Origin: Streptomyces sp. B21-083
GTDB taxonomy: Bacteria > Actinomycetota > Actinomycetes > Streptomycetales > Streptomycetaceae
Length of the DNA: 64,000 nucleotides
Assembly: GCF_036898825.1 (NCBI RefSeq)
Contig: NZ_JARUND010000002.1
Span: 372,001-436,000 of the forward strand
Direction: 5' to 3'
The position numbers and the translations under genes were made by a program. The notes below the pieces were generated by a model. It was given only the letters and a program-made list of their open reading frames with translations, had not been told where the DNA came from and did no database searches. Below are positions 16,893 through 25,737 of the stretch, piece by piece. The stretch's first letter is position 1; every line of letters begins with the position of its first letter.

Positions 16893-18074
16893 ATGCAGAG
16901 CGCCTTTCAGGTACTCAAAGCCGGGCAGATATTCGACGGCGTCCAAGCCAGAGGGCCTGGCATGGTGATGATCGAGAACGGCCTGATCCGGGACGTGGAC
17001 TTCACAGGAGCGGTCCCTCCGGAGAACGCCACCGTCACCGATTTCGGGCCGGCCGCATGGCTGCTTCCGGGACTGGTGGACGCGCACGTCCACCTGTGCT
17101 GGGACGCGAGCACAGACGCCGTGGCCCATGTCACGAACGACGACCCCGGTGCCGTCCTCGACACCGCCCGCACGGCAGCGGTGACCGCACTGCGGACCGG
17201 CGTCACCACGGTCCGGGATCTCGGCGACCGCGACTACCTCGCCCTCACCCTCCGCGACCAGGTGCCTCCCACTCAGCGCCCTGAGATCGTCGCCGCCGGT
17301 CCGCCGATCACCACCCGCGGCGGCCACTGCCACTTCCTCGGCGGCGAAGCAGAGGGAGCCGAGGCACTGCTGGCCGCGGTACGCGAGCGGACCGAGCGTG
17401 GATGTGACGTGGTGAAGGTGATGGCAGGCGGTGGCAACATGACGCCCGGCTCCAACCCTCTGCACCAGCAGTACGGTCCGGCCGATCTACGGCTGATCGT
17501 CGAGGAGGCGCATCGACTCAGGCTCACCGCGGCCGCGCACGTCCACGCCGCAGACGCGATCGGGGATGTGATCGACGCCGGCTTCGACACCATCGAGCAC
17601 TTCACCTTCATGACCCTCGACAGTGCCGGACTGCGGGACGACCTGCTCGACCGGGTCGTGAAGCAGCGGATCTTCGTCAGTCTCACGGCGGGAATGGTGC
17701 CGGGGACACCGCCGCCGCCACCGGCCATCGCCGCCCGCATCGACGCCATGATCGACGTCGCGACCAAGGTGATCGCCTCGGGCGCACGGATCGTGGTCGG
17801 TACTGACGCGGGCATCGAGCCGTCAAAGCCGCACCACGTCTTTCCGTACGCGCTGGTGCAGCTCGCCGGGCTGGGCATGCCCACCCTCGACGTGTTGCGG
17901 TCGGCGACGACCGAGGCCGCCGAAGCGGTGGGCCTGGCCGGACGCAAGGGTGTACTGCGGCCGGCCGCGGACGCGGACGTCCTGGTCCTCGACAGCTCAC
18001 CCGTCGCCGACGTCTCCGCCGTCGCCGACATCCGGGCCGTGTACCGGGCCGGCCACCGAGTGCCCGGGAACTAG
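16893..18074 (+). CDS. amidohydrolase-family protein, imidazolonepropionase/prolidase-like
   Basis: A 393-residue TIM-barrel metal hydrolase. Motifs in order: LPGLVDAHVHLCWD (first two His ligands) near residue 65, carbamylated Lys candidate in VVKVMAGGG near 175, His in AAHVHAADA, EHFTFM, and the Asp in VVGTDAGIEP near 310; the C-terminus has the usual GRKGVLRPAADADVLVLD. This is the subgroup that includes imidazolonepropionases, Xaa-Pro dipeptidases and related hydrolases. ATG 16893 is chosen for the AAGGA 7 nt upstream; in-frame ATGs further upstream are not supported. It stands alone, 330 bp after the decarboxylase gene. Substrate is unknown. Confidence 0.87.
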   Translation: MQSAFQVLKAGQIFDGVQARGPGMVMIENGLIRDVDFTGAVPPENATVTDFGPAAWLLPGLVDAHVHLCWDASTDAVAHVTNDDPGAVLDTARTAAVTALRTGVTTVRDLGDRDYLALTLRDQVPPTQRPEIVAAGPPITTRGGHCHFLGGEAEGAEALLAAVRERTERGCDVVKVMAGGGNMTPGSNPLHQQYGPADLRLIVEEAHRLRLTAAAHVHAADAIGDVIDAGFDTIEHFTFMTLDSAGLRDDLLDRVVKQRIFVSLTAGMVPGTPPPPPAIAARIDAMIDVATKVIASGARIVVGTDAGIEPSKPHHVFPYALVQLAGLGMPTLDVLRSATTEAAEAVGLAGRKGVLRPAADADVLVLDSSPVADVSAVADIRAVYRAGHRVPGN

Positions 18075-18259
18075 AGGCTTGACTCTGTCGGGGTCTTGGA
18101 GTTTCCCGGTGCGGCAGCATGGTCAACGGCATGCTCGGGTAGTTCCGATGCCCGATGCAGCTGTCGAGGTGCCCGTTGTCCCTCCGCCCCCGTCCTGGTG
18201 AGCAAGTCCCGCCTCTGACTGCGCAGGTCGCGCCGGCGAGCAACCAGGTTGGTACGACG

Positions 18260-18463
18260 GCGACATGGGTGCGTGACCGGCTGGATGGCCTGTTGTCTGA
18301 GGCCGAGCGCGCCGAGTTGGTGCGCCGGACGAAGATGCCGCACCGGCGCTCGGCCGGGAAGGCCCGCATCATCCTGGCGTGTGCTGACGGCATGGCAAAC
18401 ACCGGTGTCGCACGGCTCGTCGGTGTCCAGGCCAGGACGGTCGGCAGTGCATCGGCCAGTTGA
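18260..18463 (+). pseudogene. IS630-type transposase N-terminal relic
   Basis: About 65 codons resemble the N-terminal helix-turn-helix of IS630-family transposases: LSEAERAELVRRTKM, SAGKARIILACADGM, then NTGVARLVGVQARTVG. Family members usually follow with a KWRRRF-type motif and a DDE domain, but the frame ends at 18463 and nothing similar follows. No terminal repeats are visible. It is a dead fragment; the next 300 bp to 18764 hold no recognisable gene. Confidence 0.6.
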
Positions 18464-18764
18464 GCGTGGACCTCACCACAGAGAGGCGGGCTCACCGTCA
18501 CAGACGGCACCGGCCCCGCTCGCCCCAGGACGGCACCGCGCCCGCCGCCCGTGCCGCCGTGCGGGGCCAGGGTCACCGGTCCCCACTGACCGAACCCCGC
18601 GCACCACCAGGCGCTCGGCCCCCCTACCCGCCGGCCCGTCCGGCACGGTCGGCGACTCGACCACTGCCCACCCCTGCTCCGCGCGCGTGACGCCCCGCAG
18701 GAACCGTCAAACCCCTTGTGCGTCGGCCTACCGCTGCCGCACGCCCGAAAACAGTGAAGGAACC

Positions 18765-19733
18765 ATGCTCATGAAGTTCTCCAGGACCATGCTGACAACC
18801 GCCGCTCTGACGGCGGCCGCCGTCACCGCCGCGACCAGCCAGGCTTCCGCAACGGTCGCCCCCGCTCCGCTCGGCCACGCACACGTCGCCGTCCACTTCG
18901 ACCTGGCCAAAGGCCAGACACCGGAGAACATCGCCCTGGCCCCCGACGGCACCGCCTACGTCACCTTCGCCGCGGCCCGCCAGGTCGCCCAGCTCACCCC
19001 CGGCGGCACCACCCGCATCCTGGCCACACTGCCCGCCCCCGCCGACGGCGGTATCCACACCCCGGTAGTCGGCTTCGCCATGACCAGCGGCATCGTCCGC
19101 GCCCACGACGGAACCCTCTACTTCCTGTACGCCACCGGCACCTCCGACCTCACAGGCCTGTGGCGCCTGCGCCCCGGTGGCGAACCGCAGCGCATCGCCG
19201 CCCTGCCCGCAACCGGACTGCCCAACGGCCTGGCCCTCGATCCCTGCACCCACACCCTCTACATCACCGACTCCGTCCTGGGCGCCATCTGGAGCGTGTC
19301 CACCACCGGCGGCACCCCCACCACCTGGTCCACCGCCCCCCAACTCGCCTCCAACGGAGGCTTCGGCGCCAACGGCCTGAAAATCCACAACGGGGCCCTG
19401 TGGGCCACCAACCTCGACAAGGGCACCATCCTGCGCATACCCGTCCTGCCTGGCGGACGGGCCGGCACCCCGCAGACCCGCGCCACCGGACTGACCGGCA
19501 TCGACGACATCACCTTCACCGGCCACAGCGACCGGATCCTGGCCGCCCTCAACGGCCCCAGCCAGGTCGCGCTCATCCAGCCCGACGGCACCCACTCCAC
19601 GGTCCTGAGCACTGCCGACGGCCTGCAGAACCCCACCTCCATCGCCCTGCGCGGAGACACCGCGTATGTCCTGAGCGCCGCCTACCTCACTGCCAAGGAC
19701 CCCAACCTCGTCCTCGCCCACCTGCACAACTGA
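18765..19733 (+). CDS. secreted SMP-30/gluconolactonase-like beta-propeller protein
   Basis: A 322-residue exported protein. The N-terminus is a clear signal peptide (MKFSRTMLTTAALTAAAV ... ATSQASA, cleavage near ASA-T). The mature part has repeated propeller-like blades with motifs such as NIALAPDGTAYVTF, NGLALDPCTHTLYITD, GANGLKIHNGALWATN and NPTSIALRGDTAYVL, as in SMP-30/gluconolactonase and NHL-like proteins. ATG 18765 has GAAGGA 4 nt upstream; the much longer frame to 18249 is not supported. It is monocistronic and followed by a strong terminator whose stem includes its own stop codon. Extracellular lactone hydrolysis is possible, but the metal-binding residues were not verified. Confidence 0.88.
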   Translation: MLMKFSRTMLTTAALTAAAVTAATSQASATVAPAPLGHAHVAVHFDLAKGQTPENIALAPDGTAYVTFAAARQVAQLTPGGTTRILATLPAPADGGIHTPVVGFAMTSGIVRAHDGTLYFLYATGTSDLTGLWRLRPGGEPQRIAALPATGLPNGLALDPCTHTLYITDSVLGAIWSVSTTGGTPTTWSTAPQLASNGGFGANGLKIHNGALWATNLDKGTILRIPVLPGGRAGTPQTRATGLTGIDDITFTGHSDRILAALNGPSQVALIQPDGTHSTVLSTADGLQNPTSIALRGDTAYVLSAAYLTAKDPNLVLAHLHN

Positions 19734-19769
19734 GAGGACGTTCCGGTCTTCAACCGGAACGTCCTCTCA
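19731..19769 (+). terminator. strong hairpin terminator overlapping the stop codon
   Basis: A perfect 17-bp stem (TGAGAGGACGTTCCGGT paired with its complement at 19753-19769) around a 5-nt loop CTTCA. The first three bases are the TGA stop codon of the secreted protein. No U-tract follows, as is usual in high-GC actinomycetes. Confidence 0.85.
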
Positions 19770-20111
19770 GGATTTCAAAAGCAACCACTGCGGGCGCACA
19801 TCGCACTGGCCCCACCACCCACGGACAACCCATCAGCGAGGTTCAAAGACGGGTTCTCACGGCGACGACCTCGTGGCCGGCGGCGAGGGCCTGGTCGGTG
19901 AGGTGGTGCCTCACTCGCGCGAGCGGCGGTCGCCCTGCGAGGGGCGGCCCGGTGCCTGCCCGCCCTCCGGCTCACGGCCGAAGCTGTCGCTCCCCCCATG
20001 CTGGCCTGCCGTCGTTCTGGGCACCCCTGGCCGTGCCCGTCTTCCGGCATGGGAACGGCGCCTGAACCCGGACGACGACGTGTATCGCCGTTGTGACGGT
20101 GGAGACATGAA
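19770..20111. other. intergenic stretch with a possible NmrA-like scrap
   Basis: No intact gene. On the minus strand near 19855-19920 a short frame reads RHHLTDQALAAGHEVVAV, like the N-terminal helix and second strand of an NmrA-type Rossmann protein, but only about 20 residues match. Treat as weak. Confidence 0.25.
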
Positions 20112-20164
20112 ACCGCCGACCCGGCGGGCCCTGTCGGCAGGACAGGGCCCGCCCGGTCGGCGGT
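20112..20164 (-). terminator. long hairpin terminator of the FadB/thiolase operon
   Basis: ACCGCCGACC and GGCGGGCCCTGTC, separated by one mismatched C, pair with their exact complements at 20141-20164 around a GGCAG loop: 23 paired bases and one mismatch. It begins 22 bp after the stop codon at 20187 on the minus strand, so it ends the operon 27737-20187. Confidence 0.85.
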
Positions 20165-20186
20165 GTATCCGAAGACGTTTCAGGCG

Positions 20187-22358
20187 CTACTCGAAGATCT
20201 CGCCCGCAGCCGCCTTGGCCAGCAGCAGCGCAGGCGGTGCGAAGCGGCTGCCGTAACGGTCGGCCAGTTCTCGGGACCGCGCTACGAACGCGGGCAGCCC
20301 GCCCTCGTAGCCGTTGATGTACTGCACCACCCCGCCGGTCCAGGCGGGGAAGCCGATGCCCAGCAGCGAGCCGACATTGGCGTCGGGGACGCTGCGCAGC
20401 ACGCCGTCCTCGAAGCAACGGACCGTCTCCAGGGACTCGGCGAAGAGCATCCGCTCCTTGAGGTCCTCGAAGTGCACGTCCTCGGCGTTCTCGGAGTCCT
20501 GGCCGAAGTACTCGGTGAGACCCGGCCACAGGCGTGTACGGCGCCCGTCGGCGTCGTACACGTAGAAGCCGCCGCCCGTGGACCGGCCCTTGCGGTCGAA
20601 CTCGCCGACCATGCGGTCGATCACCGCCTCGGAGCCGTGCGCCTCCCATTCCCCGCCCTCGGTGAGGACGGTCGCCCTGGTCTCCTCGCGGATCTTCCGG
20701 GGAAGGGTGAGCGTCACCTCGTCCCACAGCTGCAGCGGCGGAGAGGGGTAGCCGGCCTGGAGGCCCGCCTGTTCGACGGTGGCGGGGGCGATGCCCTCAC
20801 CCACCATGGCCGCGGCCTCCTCCAGGAAGGTACGGATGACACGACTGGTGAAGAAGCCCCGGCCGTCGCCCACGACGACGGGGGTCTTGCGGATCTGGCG
20901 GGCGAAGTCGACGGCCCGGGCAAGTGCCGCGTCCCCCGTCTTCTCTCCGACGACGATCTCCAGCAACCGCATCCTGTCGACCGGCGAGAAGAAGTGCAGG
21001 CCTATGAACTCCCCCGGGCGGCCCACTCCTTGAGCCAGGTCCGTGATGGGCAGTGTGGAGGTGTTGGAGGCGAGCAGCGCGTCGGGGGCCACGAACTCCT
21101 CGATCTCGGCGAAGACCTTCTTCTTCAGCTCCGGGTCCTCGAAGACGGCCTCGATGACGAGGTCGGCGCCGGCGGTGTCACGGGCGTCGGCGGTCGGGTG
21201 AATGCGCGCCAACAGTCGGTCGGCGTCCTCCCGGCTCGTGCGCCCGCGTGCCACCGCCTTGTCGAGCAGCCGCTCGGCGTAGGCCTTACCCTTCGCCGCT
21301 CCCTCGGTGGTGATGTCCTTGAGGACCACTTCGATTCCGGCCTGAGCACATGCGTGGGCGATACCGGCGCCCATCATGCCTGCGCCCAGCACGGCGACCT
21401 TGCGGACGGTGCTGCGCGGGTGGCCTTCCGGTCGGCCGCCACCCGCCTTGATGTGTTGCATGTCGAAGAAGAATCCCTTGATCATGTTCTTCGACACCTG
21501 GCCGGCGACCAGCTCCGTCAGGTACCGCGACTCGATGGTGAGCGCCGTGTCGATGTCCACCTGGGCGCCCTCGACGGCGGCGGCCAGGATCGCGCGCGGA
21601 GCAGGCGGGTTCGCGCCCTTCATCTTCGCGCGCAGGGTGGCGGGCAGCGAGGGCAGTACGGCGGCAAGGGGCCCTGCGGTTGGGGAACCGCCGGGCAGCC
21701 TGAAGCCCTTGATGTCCCAGGGCTGTACGGCGTCGGGGTGGGCCACGATCCAGGCCCGAGCCTTGACCATCAACTCGGCGCTGGACTCGGCGAGTTCGTC
21801 CATCAGCCCCGCTTCGACGGCTGCGGCCGGAGTGTAGCTGCGGCCGTCCAGCAGGACGCGTTCCAATGCCTGGGTGACACCGAGCATCCGCACGGAGCGG
21901 GTGACACCGCCGGCGCCCGGCAGGAGGCCCAGGGTGGCCTCGGGGAGACCGATCTTCGAACCCGACGCGTCGAGTACGACACGGTGGTGGCAGGCCAGCG
22001 CGATCTCCAGGCCACCACCGAGGGCGGCACCGTTGACGGCCGCGACGACCGGTCTACCCAGCGTCTCCAGGCGGCGCAGGTCGGCCTTGATTCCTTCGAT
22101 GAAGGCGAAGAATCCGGCAGCCTCTTCGGGCCCGACGGCAATCATGTCCTTGAGGTCACCACCCGCGAAGAAGGTCTTCTTCGCGGAGGTGACGACGACT
22201 CCGGTGACGCTCTCCCGCTCGGCCTCCAGGCGGTCGACCGCGGCGCGCATGGAGGCGGCGTACGCCTCGGTCATGGTGTTCGCGGACTGCTGCGGGTCGT
22301 CCAGGGTCAGTACGACGACGCCGTCGGTGTCCTGCTCCCAGCGGATGGTGTTGGTCAT
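20187..22358 (-). CDS. fadB: fatty-acid oxidation multifunctional enzyme: enoyl-CoA hydratase / 3-hydroxyacyl-CoA dehydrogenase
   Basis: A 723-residue fusion doing two central beta-oxidation steps. N-terminal crotonase domain (1-190): oxyanion motifs TFFAGGDLKDM and NGAALGGGLEIALACH, with both catalytic glutamates present (GLPEATLG and ALERVLLDG). Middle domain (about 330-510): NAD motif VLGAGMMGAGIA and the catalytic His in GLHFFSPVDRM. C-terminal dehydrogenase domain follows (GRGFFTSRV, FPAWTGG). ATG 22358 is preceded by AAAGGG; an upstream in-frame start is unsupported. It lies 11 bp after the thiolase gene on the same strand, the normal FadA/FadB pairing, and ends in a strong terminator. 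Acts in the cytoplasm on trans-2-enoyl-CoA. Confidence 0.94.
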   Translation of the reverse strand: MTNTIRWEQDTDGVVVLTLDDPQQSANTMTEAYAASMRAAVDRLEAERESVTGVVVTSAKKTFFAGGDLKDMIAVGPEEAAGFFAFIEGIKADLRRLETLGRPVVAAVNGAALGGGLEIALACHHRVVLDASGSKIGLPEATLGLLPGAGGVTRSVRMLGVTQALERVLLDGRSYTPAAAVEAGLMDELAESSAELMVKARAWIVAHPDAVQPWDIKGFRLPGGSPTAGPLAAVLPSLPATLRAKMKGANPPAPRAILAAAVEGAQVDIDTALTIESRYLTELVAGQVSKNMIKGFFFDMQHIKAGGGRPEGHPRSTVRKVAVLGAGMMGAGIAHACAQAGIEVVLKDITTEGAAKGKAYAERLLDKAVARGRTSREDADRLLARIHPTADARDTAGADLVIEAVFEDPELKKKVFAEIEEFVAPDALLASNTSTLPITDLAQGVGRPGEFIGLHFFSPVDRMRLLEIVVGEKTGDAALARAVDFARQIRKTPVVVGDGRGFFTSRVIRTFLEEAAAMVGEGIAPATVEQAGLQAGYPSPPLQLWDEVTLTLPRKIREETRATVLTEGGEWEAHGSEAVIDRMVGEFDRKGRSTGGGFYVYDADGRRTRLWPGLTEYFGQDSENAEDVHFEDLKERMLFAESLETVRCFEDGVLRSVPDANVGSLLGIGFPAWTGGVVQYINGYEGGLPAFVARSRELADRYGSRFAPPALLLAKAAAGEIFE

Positions 22359-22369
22359 CAACTGCCCTT

Positions 22370-23584
22370 TCACACACGCTCGATGAGGGTGGCCACGCCC
22401 ATGCCGCCGCCGATGCACAGGGTCACCACGGCCCGGCGGGCGCCACGGCGCTCCAGCTCGTCGACCATGGTTCCGGTGATCATGGCGCCGGTCGCGCCGA
22501 GGGGATGGCCCATGGCGATGGCTCCGCCGTTGACATTGAGCTTCTCGTCGGGGATCCCGATGTCCTTGGCGTACTTGAGCACCACGGACGCGAAGGCCTC
22601 GTTGATCTCGAAGAGATCGATGTCGTCGACCCGCAGACCGGTGTGCGCGAGGAGCTTGCGGGTCGCGGGGGTCGGGCCGGTGAGCATGATGGTGGGGTCG
22701 GCGCCCGAAGTGGCTGTGGCAACGATCCTGGCCCGGGGCGTCAACCCCAGTTCCCGGCCCGCCCGTTCGCTGCCGACCAGGACGAGGGCGGCGCCGTCCA
22801 CGATGCCGGAGGAGTTGCCGCCGTGGTGGACGTGGGCGATTTTCTCGACCCAGTGGTACTTCTGCAGGGCAACGGCGTCGAAGCCGCCCAGCTCGCCGAC
22901 GGTGGCGAACGACGGCCTGAGCTTGCCGAGCGTCTCCACCGTGGTGCCGGGGCGCATGTGCTCGTCCTGGTCGAGGGCCACGATCCCGTTCTGGTCGGTC
23001 ACGGGTATCACGGACTTGGCGAAGTACCCGCCGGACCAGGCGGCTGCGGCCCGGTCCTGGGAGCGCACGGCGTAGGCGTCGACGTCCTCGCGGGTGAACC
23101 CCTCGATGGTGGCGATCAGGTCGGCGCTGACGCCCTGCGGCACGAAGTACGTGTCGTAGTTGGTCGCGGGGTCATCGCTCCAGGCCCCGCCGTCGGAGCC
23201 CATCGGCACACGGGACATCGACTCGACACCGCCGGCCAGGACCAGTTGCTCCCAGCCCGAACGGACCTTCTGTGCAGCGACGTTGACCGCTTCGAGGCCC
23301 GAGGCGCAGAACCGGTTGAGCTGGACGCCCGCCACCGTGTCCGGCAGGCCGGCCGCCAGCGCCGCCGTGCGGGCGATGTCGGACCCCTGCTCGCCCACTG
23401 GGGACACGACACCGAGGACGATGTCCTCGATCCGGCCGGGGTCAAGGTCCGGGTGACGGACGCGCAGGGCGTCGATCAGACCGGTGACGAGGGAGATGGG
23501 CTTGGTGCCGTGCAGGGAGCCGTTCTGTTTGCCGCGGCCGCGCGGGGTGCGGATCGCGTCGTAGATGTATGCCTCGGTGGTCAT
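22370..23584 (-). CDS. fadA: acetyl-CoA C-acyltransferase (thiolase)
   Basis: A 404-residue thiolase, which cleaves 3-oxoacyl-CoA with CoA or condenses acetyl-CoA units. The acyl-accepting Cys is in [11 protein letters not shown] near residue 90, the His in [16 protein letters not shown] near 358, and the second Cys in TLCIGGGMG near 388. ATG 23584 has GAGGAG upstream; the frame extension to 23680 is unsupported. It precedes the FadB-like gene by 11 bp, so together they supply hydration, dehydrogenation and thiolysis. Upstream in the same transcript are a flavin monooxygenase and acetoacetyl-CoA synthetase; with the latter it could also split acetoacetyl-CoA to two acetyl-CoA. Confidence 0.94.
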   Translation of the reverse strand: MTTEAYIYDAIRTPRGRGKQNGSLHGTKPISLVTGLIDALRVRHPDLDPGRIEDIVLGVVSPVGEQGSDIARTAALAAGLPDTVAGVQLNRFCASGLEAVNVAAQKVRSGWEQLVLAGGVESMSRVPMGSDGGAWSDDPATNYDTYFVPQGVSADLIATIEGFTREDVDAYAVRSQDRAAAAWSGGYFAKSVIPVTDQNGIVALDQDEHMRPGTTVETLGKLRPSFATVGELGGFDAVALQKYHWVEKIAHVHHGGNSSGIVDGAALVLVGSERAGRELGLTPRARIVATATSGADPTIMLTGPTPATRKLLAHTGLRVDDIDLFEINEAFASVVLKYAKDIGIPDEKLNVNGGAIAMGHPLGATGAMITGTMVDELERRGARRAVVTLCIGGGMGVATLIERV

Positions 23585-23598
23585 CGTCTTCGCTCTCC

Positions 23599-23853
23599 TC
23601 AGACGTTGCGTCGGTACTGGCCGCCGACCTCGAAGAAGGCCTCGGTGATCTGCTGCAGGGTGCACACGCGCGGTGTCCACCAGGACCGTAAGGAGTACGC
23701 GCCGGAGACGGCCGCCTGCTTGAGGCGGGCCGTCGCCGGGCCGGACTGGTCGTAGCGCCGGGTGGTGAAATCACGGACCCTCGTCAGCGGTGAACGCTTC
23801 TCGCCCTCGGCGGCGCGGGCGAGTTCGACGGGCGGCCGGTGCCAGGTCTCCAC
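23599..23853 (-). CDS. hypothetical protein between monooxygenase and thiolase genes
   Basis: An 84-codon frame from GTG 23853, ending 14 bp before the thiolase start. It has strong coding bias and a sensible composition ([18 protein letters not shown], then [15 protein letters not shown] and [12 protein letters not shown] at the end). The frame stays open upstream to 23963 without a start codon, so this may be the C-terminal remnant of a longer protein. I do not recognise a family. Its place inside the operon, in the otherwise empty 390 bp between two genes, suggests it is transcribed with them. Confidence 0.4.
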   Translation of the reverse strand: METWHRPPVELARAAEGEKRSPLTRVRDFTTRRYDQSGPATARLKQAAVSGAYSLRSWWTPRVCTLQQITEAFFEVGGQYRRNV

Positions 23854-23973
23854 GAGCGGGTTGCGGTCCGGTTCTCGTTCATCGCCAGGCCGGCTCGCAC
23901 CCTCGTCCGCGGCGGGCGGATCGGGGCCCTCCCGCGCTCTTCCGACCGCGGGCCCGTGCGGTTATGGTCGCGG

Positions 23974-25737
23974 TCATCCGTACAGCACGGCCTGCACAGC
24001 GCGCAGCAGTGCGTCGGTGGGCGCGTCGGCGGCGCCGGTACTGCGCCAGGCGACATGGTTGTCCGGCCGTACGAGGACGGCGCCCGCTGGGCCGATTTCT
24101 CTGAGCTCGGACCAGCGGCCCTCAGGGTCGGTCCACTCGCCGCCCCCGACGCGTACCGGCACGATCGAGATGCCGTGCTTGCGCGCTGCCTGTTCGGCGG
24201 CCTGGCACCAGGCCTCGCCCTCGGGCCCCGCCAGTAGCACGAAGTGGGCGCTGGCGCCGGTGAGGTCGTGGGTCGACAGCCGAACGCCGTTCCGCTCCAG
24301 CCAGGCGTGCGGCAGCCGGTGGCCGGGCCGAGTGGTGGGCCGGTATTCACTGCCCAGCGGGTCTACCGGCGCTGCCTGTGAGCCGTCGGGGATCAGCGCG
24401 CCGCTCTCGTAGGCGAAACCGAGGTCCAGGTCGTGGGCCTGGAACTCCAGGCGCTGTGTGTTGAAGACCTCCGCGGCCTTGGCCCTGCGCGCGGCGCCCA
24501 TGGGGGAGTCCTCGACGTACTGGTGGACGACGGCGGCGCGCATTTCGGGCGGCAGCGTGGGGCCGAGACCGATGCCCGCCAGTAGCACCTCGTGGTTGAG
24601 CGCGGCGAAGGTGGCCCACTGGACGTTGCGCCCGCCGACCGGGCGCCGCTCGCTCTCGTAGGAGTCGAGCAATCCGTCGTCCGCGCGGCCGTCCACGACT
24701 GCGGCGAGCTTCCAGGCCAGGTTGTGGGCGTCCTGGATCGCGGTGTTCAAACCGAGGCCCGTGGTGGGCGGGTGGCGGTGGGCGGCGTCGCCGGCCAGGA
24801 AGACACGGCCGACGCGGTAGCGGTCGGCGAGGACGGACTCCACGCTCCACCGGTTGATGCGGTGCACCGTCATGTCCAGGTCGGGAGTGTGCAGCAACTC
24901 GCGGATGCGAGGCACCACCACGTCCTCGTCGGAGAAGTCCCCCTGCCCTGGGGCGACAGCGAAGTGCATGTTCCACTCCTCCGAGTGCCGCCCCCAGGTC
25001 GGCCCCATCACCGCGAGAGCTCCGCTGCCGAAGACCGCACCGCTGTCGGGGTTGATGAACCAGTTGATGAGGGTTCCGTCGTCCCACCACTGCGAGAGGT
25101 CGGCGCTGAAGTGTGTGCTCACGATGTCGATGAGGCCGGTCATCCCCTCCATCCGCACTCCTAGGAGAGGCCCGACCGTCTTGCCCCCGTCGGCCGCGAT
25201 CACGTACTGAGCGTGCACGGTGAGTCGTTCGCCGTTGCGCTCGTCCCGGATCTCGGCCACCACCATGTCTCCGCGCTCGTCCAGGGTGAGCAGCTCGTGG
25301 GCGAAGAGGATGCTTCCGGGCGCGCGCTCCTCCGCATGGCGCTTGAGGATGGGCTCCAGGCGGCACTGTGGAAGGTTGCTGGGTGGCACCGGACTGTGCG
25401 CCATGTACACGTCGTGCAGCGCACCACCGCCGAACGCGGCCATCTCGTGCAGCAGCAGGCCGTCGAGCGGGCCGTCCCCCGCCAGTGAGGTCTTCCACTG
25501 GGCCTTGCCGATGTCCCGCATCTTGCCCGCGACCTCGGTCACGGAGTCGGCGAGCCCGTGCTGCCGGAAGATCTCCGTGGTGCGTTGGTTGAGGATGTGC
25601 GCCTTCGGCAGTGCGGAGAGCGCGGTGCGCCGCTCGATCAGCAGATGCCGGACTCCGAGGTCGGACAGGATGATCGAGGAGGTGAGCCCGGCGCCACCGC
25701 CGCCGATGATCAGCACGGGAACTTCGAGGATGGTCAT
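23974..25737 (-). CDS. FAD-dependent aromatic hydroxylase-type monooxygenase
   Basis: A 587-residue class A flavoprotein monooxygenase (FAD-binding-3 family), which hydroxylates phenolic rings with NAD(P)H and O2. Motifs: N-terminal dinucleotide fold IGGGGAGLTSS, substrate/FAD motif RTTEIFRQHG, the DG motif in IAADGGKTVG, and the GD motif in VFLAGDAAHRHPPTTGLGL near residue 320, followed by a thioredoxin-like C-terminal domain. It looks most like TfdB/2,4-dichlorophenol 6-monooxygenase-type enzymes. Its ATG overlaps the stop of the acetoacetyl-CoA synthetase gene (ATGA), so both are made together. A phenolic or enolic ring substrate is likely but not identifiable. Confidence 0.9.
   Translation of the reverse strand: MTILEVPVLIIGGGGAGLTSSIILSDLGVRHLLIERRTALSALPKAHILNQRTTEIFRQHGLADSVTEVAGKMRDIGKAQWKTSLAGDGPLDGLLLHEMAAFGGGALHDVYMAHSPVPPSNLPQCRLEPILKRHAEERAPGSILFAHELLTLDERGDMVVAEIRDERNGERLTVHAQYVIAADGGKTVGPLLGVRMEGMTGLIDIVSTHFSADLSQWWDDGTLINWFINPDSGAVFGSGALAVMGPTWGRHSEEWNMHFAVAPGQGDFSDEDVVVPRIRELLHTPDLDMTVHRINRWSVESVLADRYRVGRVFLAGDAAHRHPPTTGLGLNTAIQDAHNLAWKLAAVVDGRADDGLLDSYESERRPVGGRNVQWATFAALNHEVLLAGIGLGPTLPPEMRAAVVHQYVEDSPMGAARRAKAAEVFNTQRLEFQAHDLDLGFAYESGALIPDGSQAAPVDPLGSEYRPTTRPGHRLPHAWLERNGVRLSTHDLTGASAHFVLLAGPEGEAWCQAAEQAARKHGISIVPVRVGGGEWTDPEGRWSELREIGPAGAVLVRPDNHVAWRSTGAADAPTDALLRAVQAVLYG

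Noticed and set aside
20163..23075. 970-codon open frame on the plus strand
   Set aside because: It is exactly antisense to the FadB-like and thiolase genes, has no ribosome site, and its sequence is the complement-frame artefact usual in very high-GC DNA.
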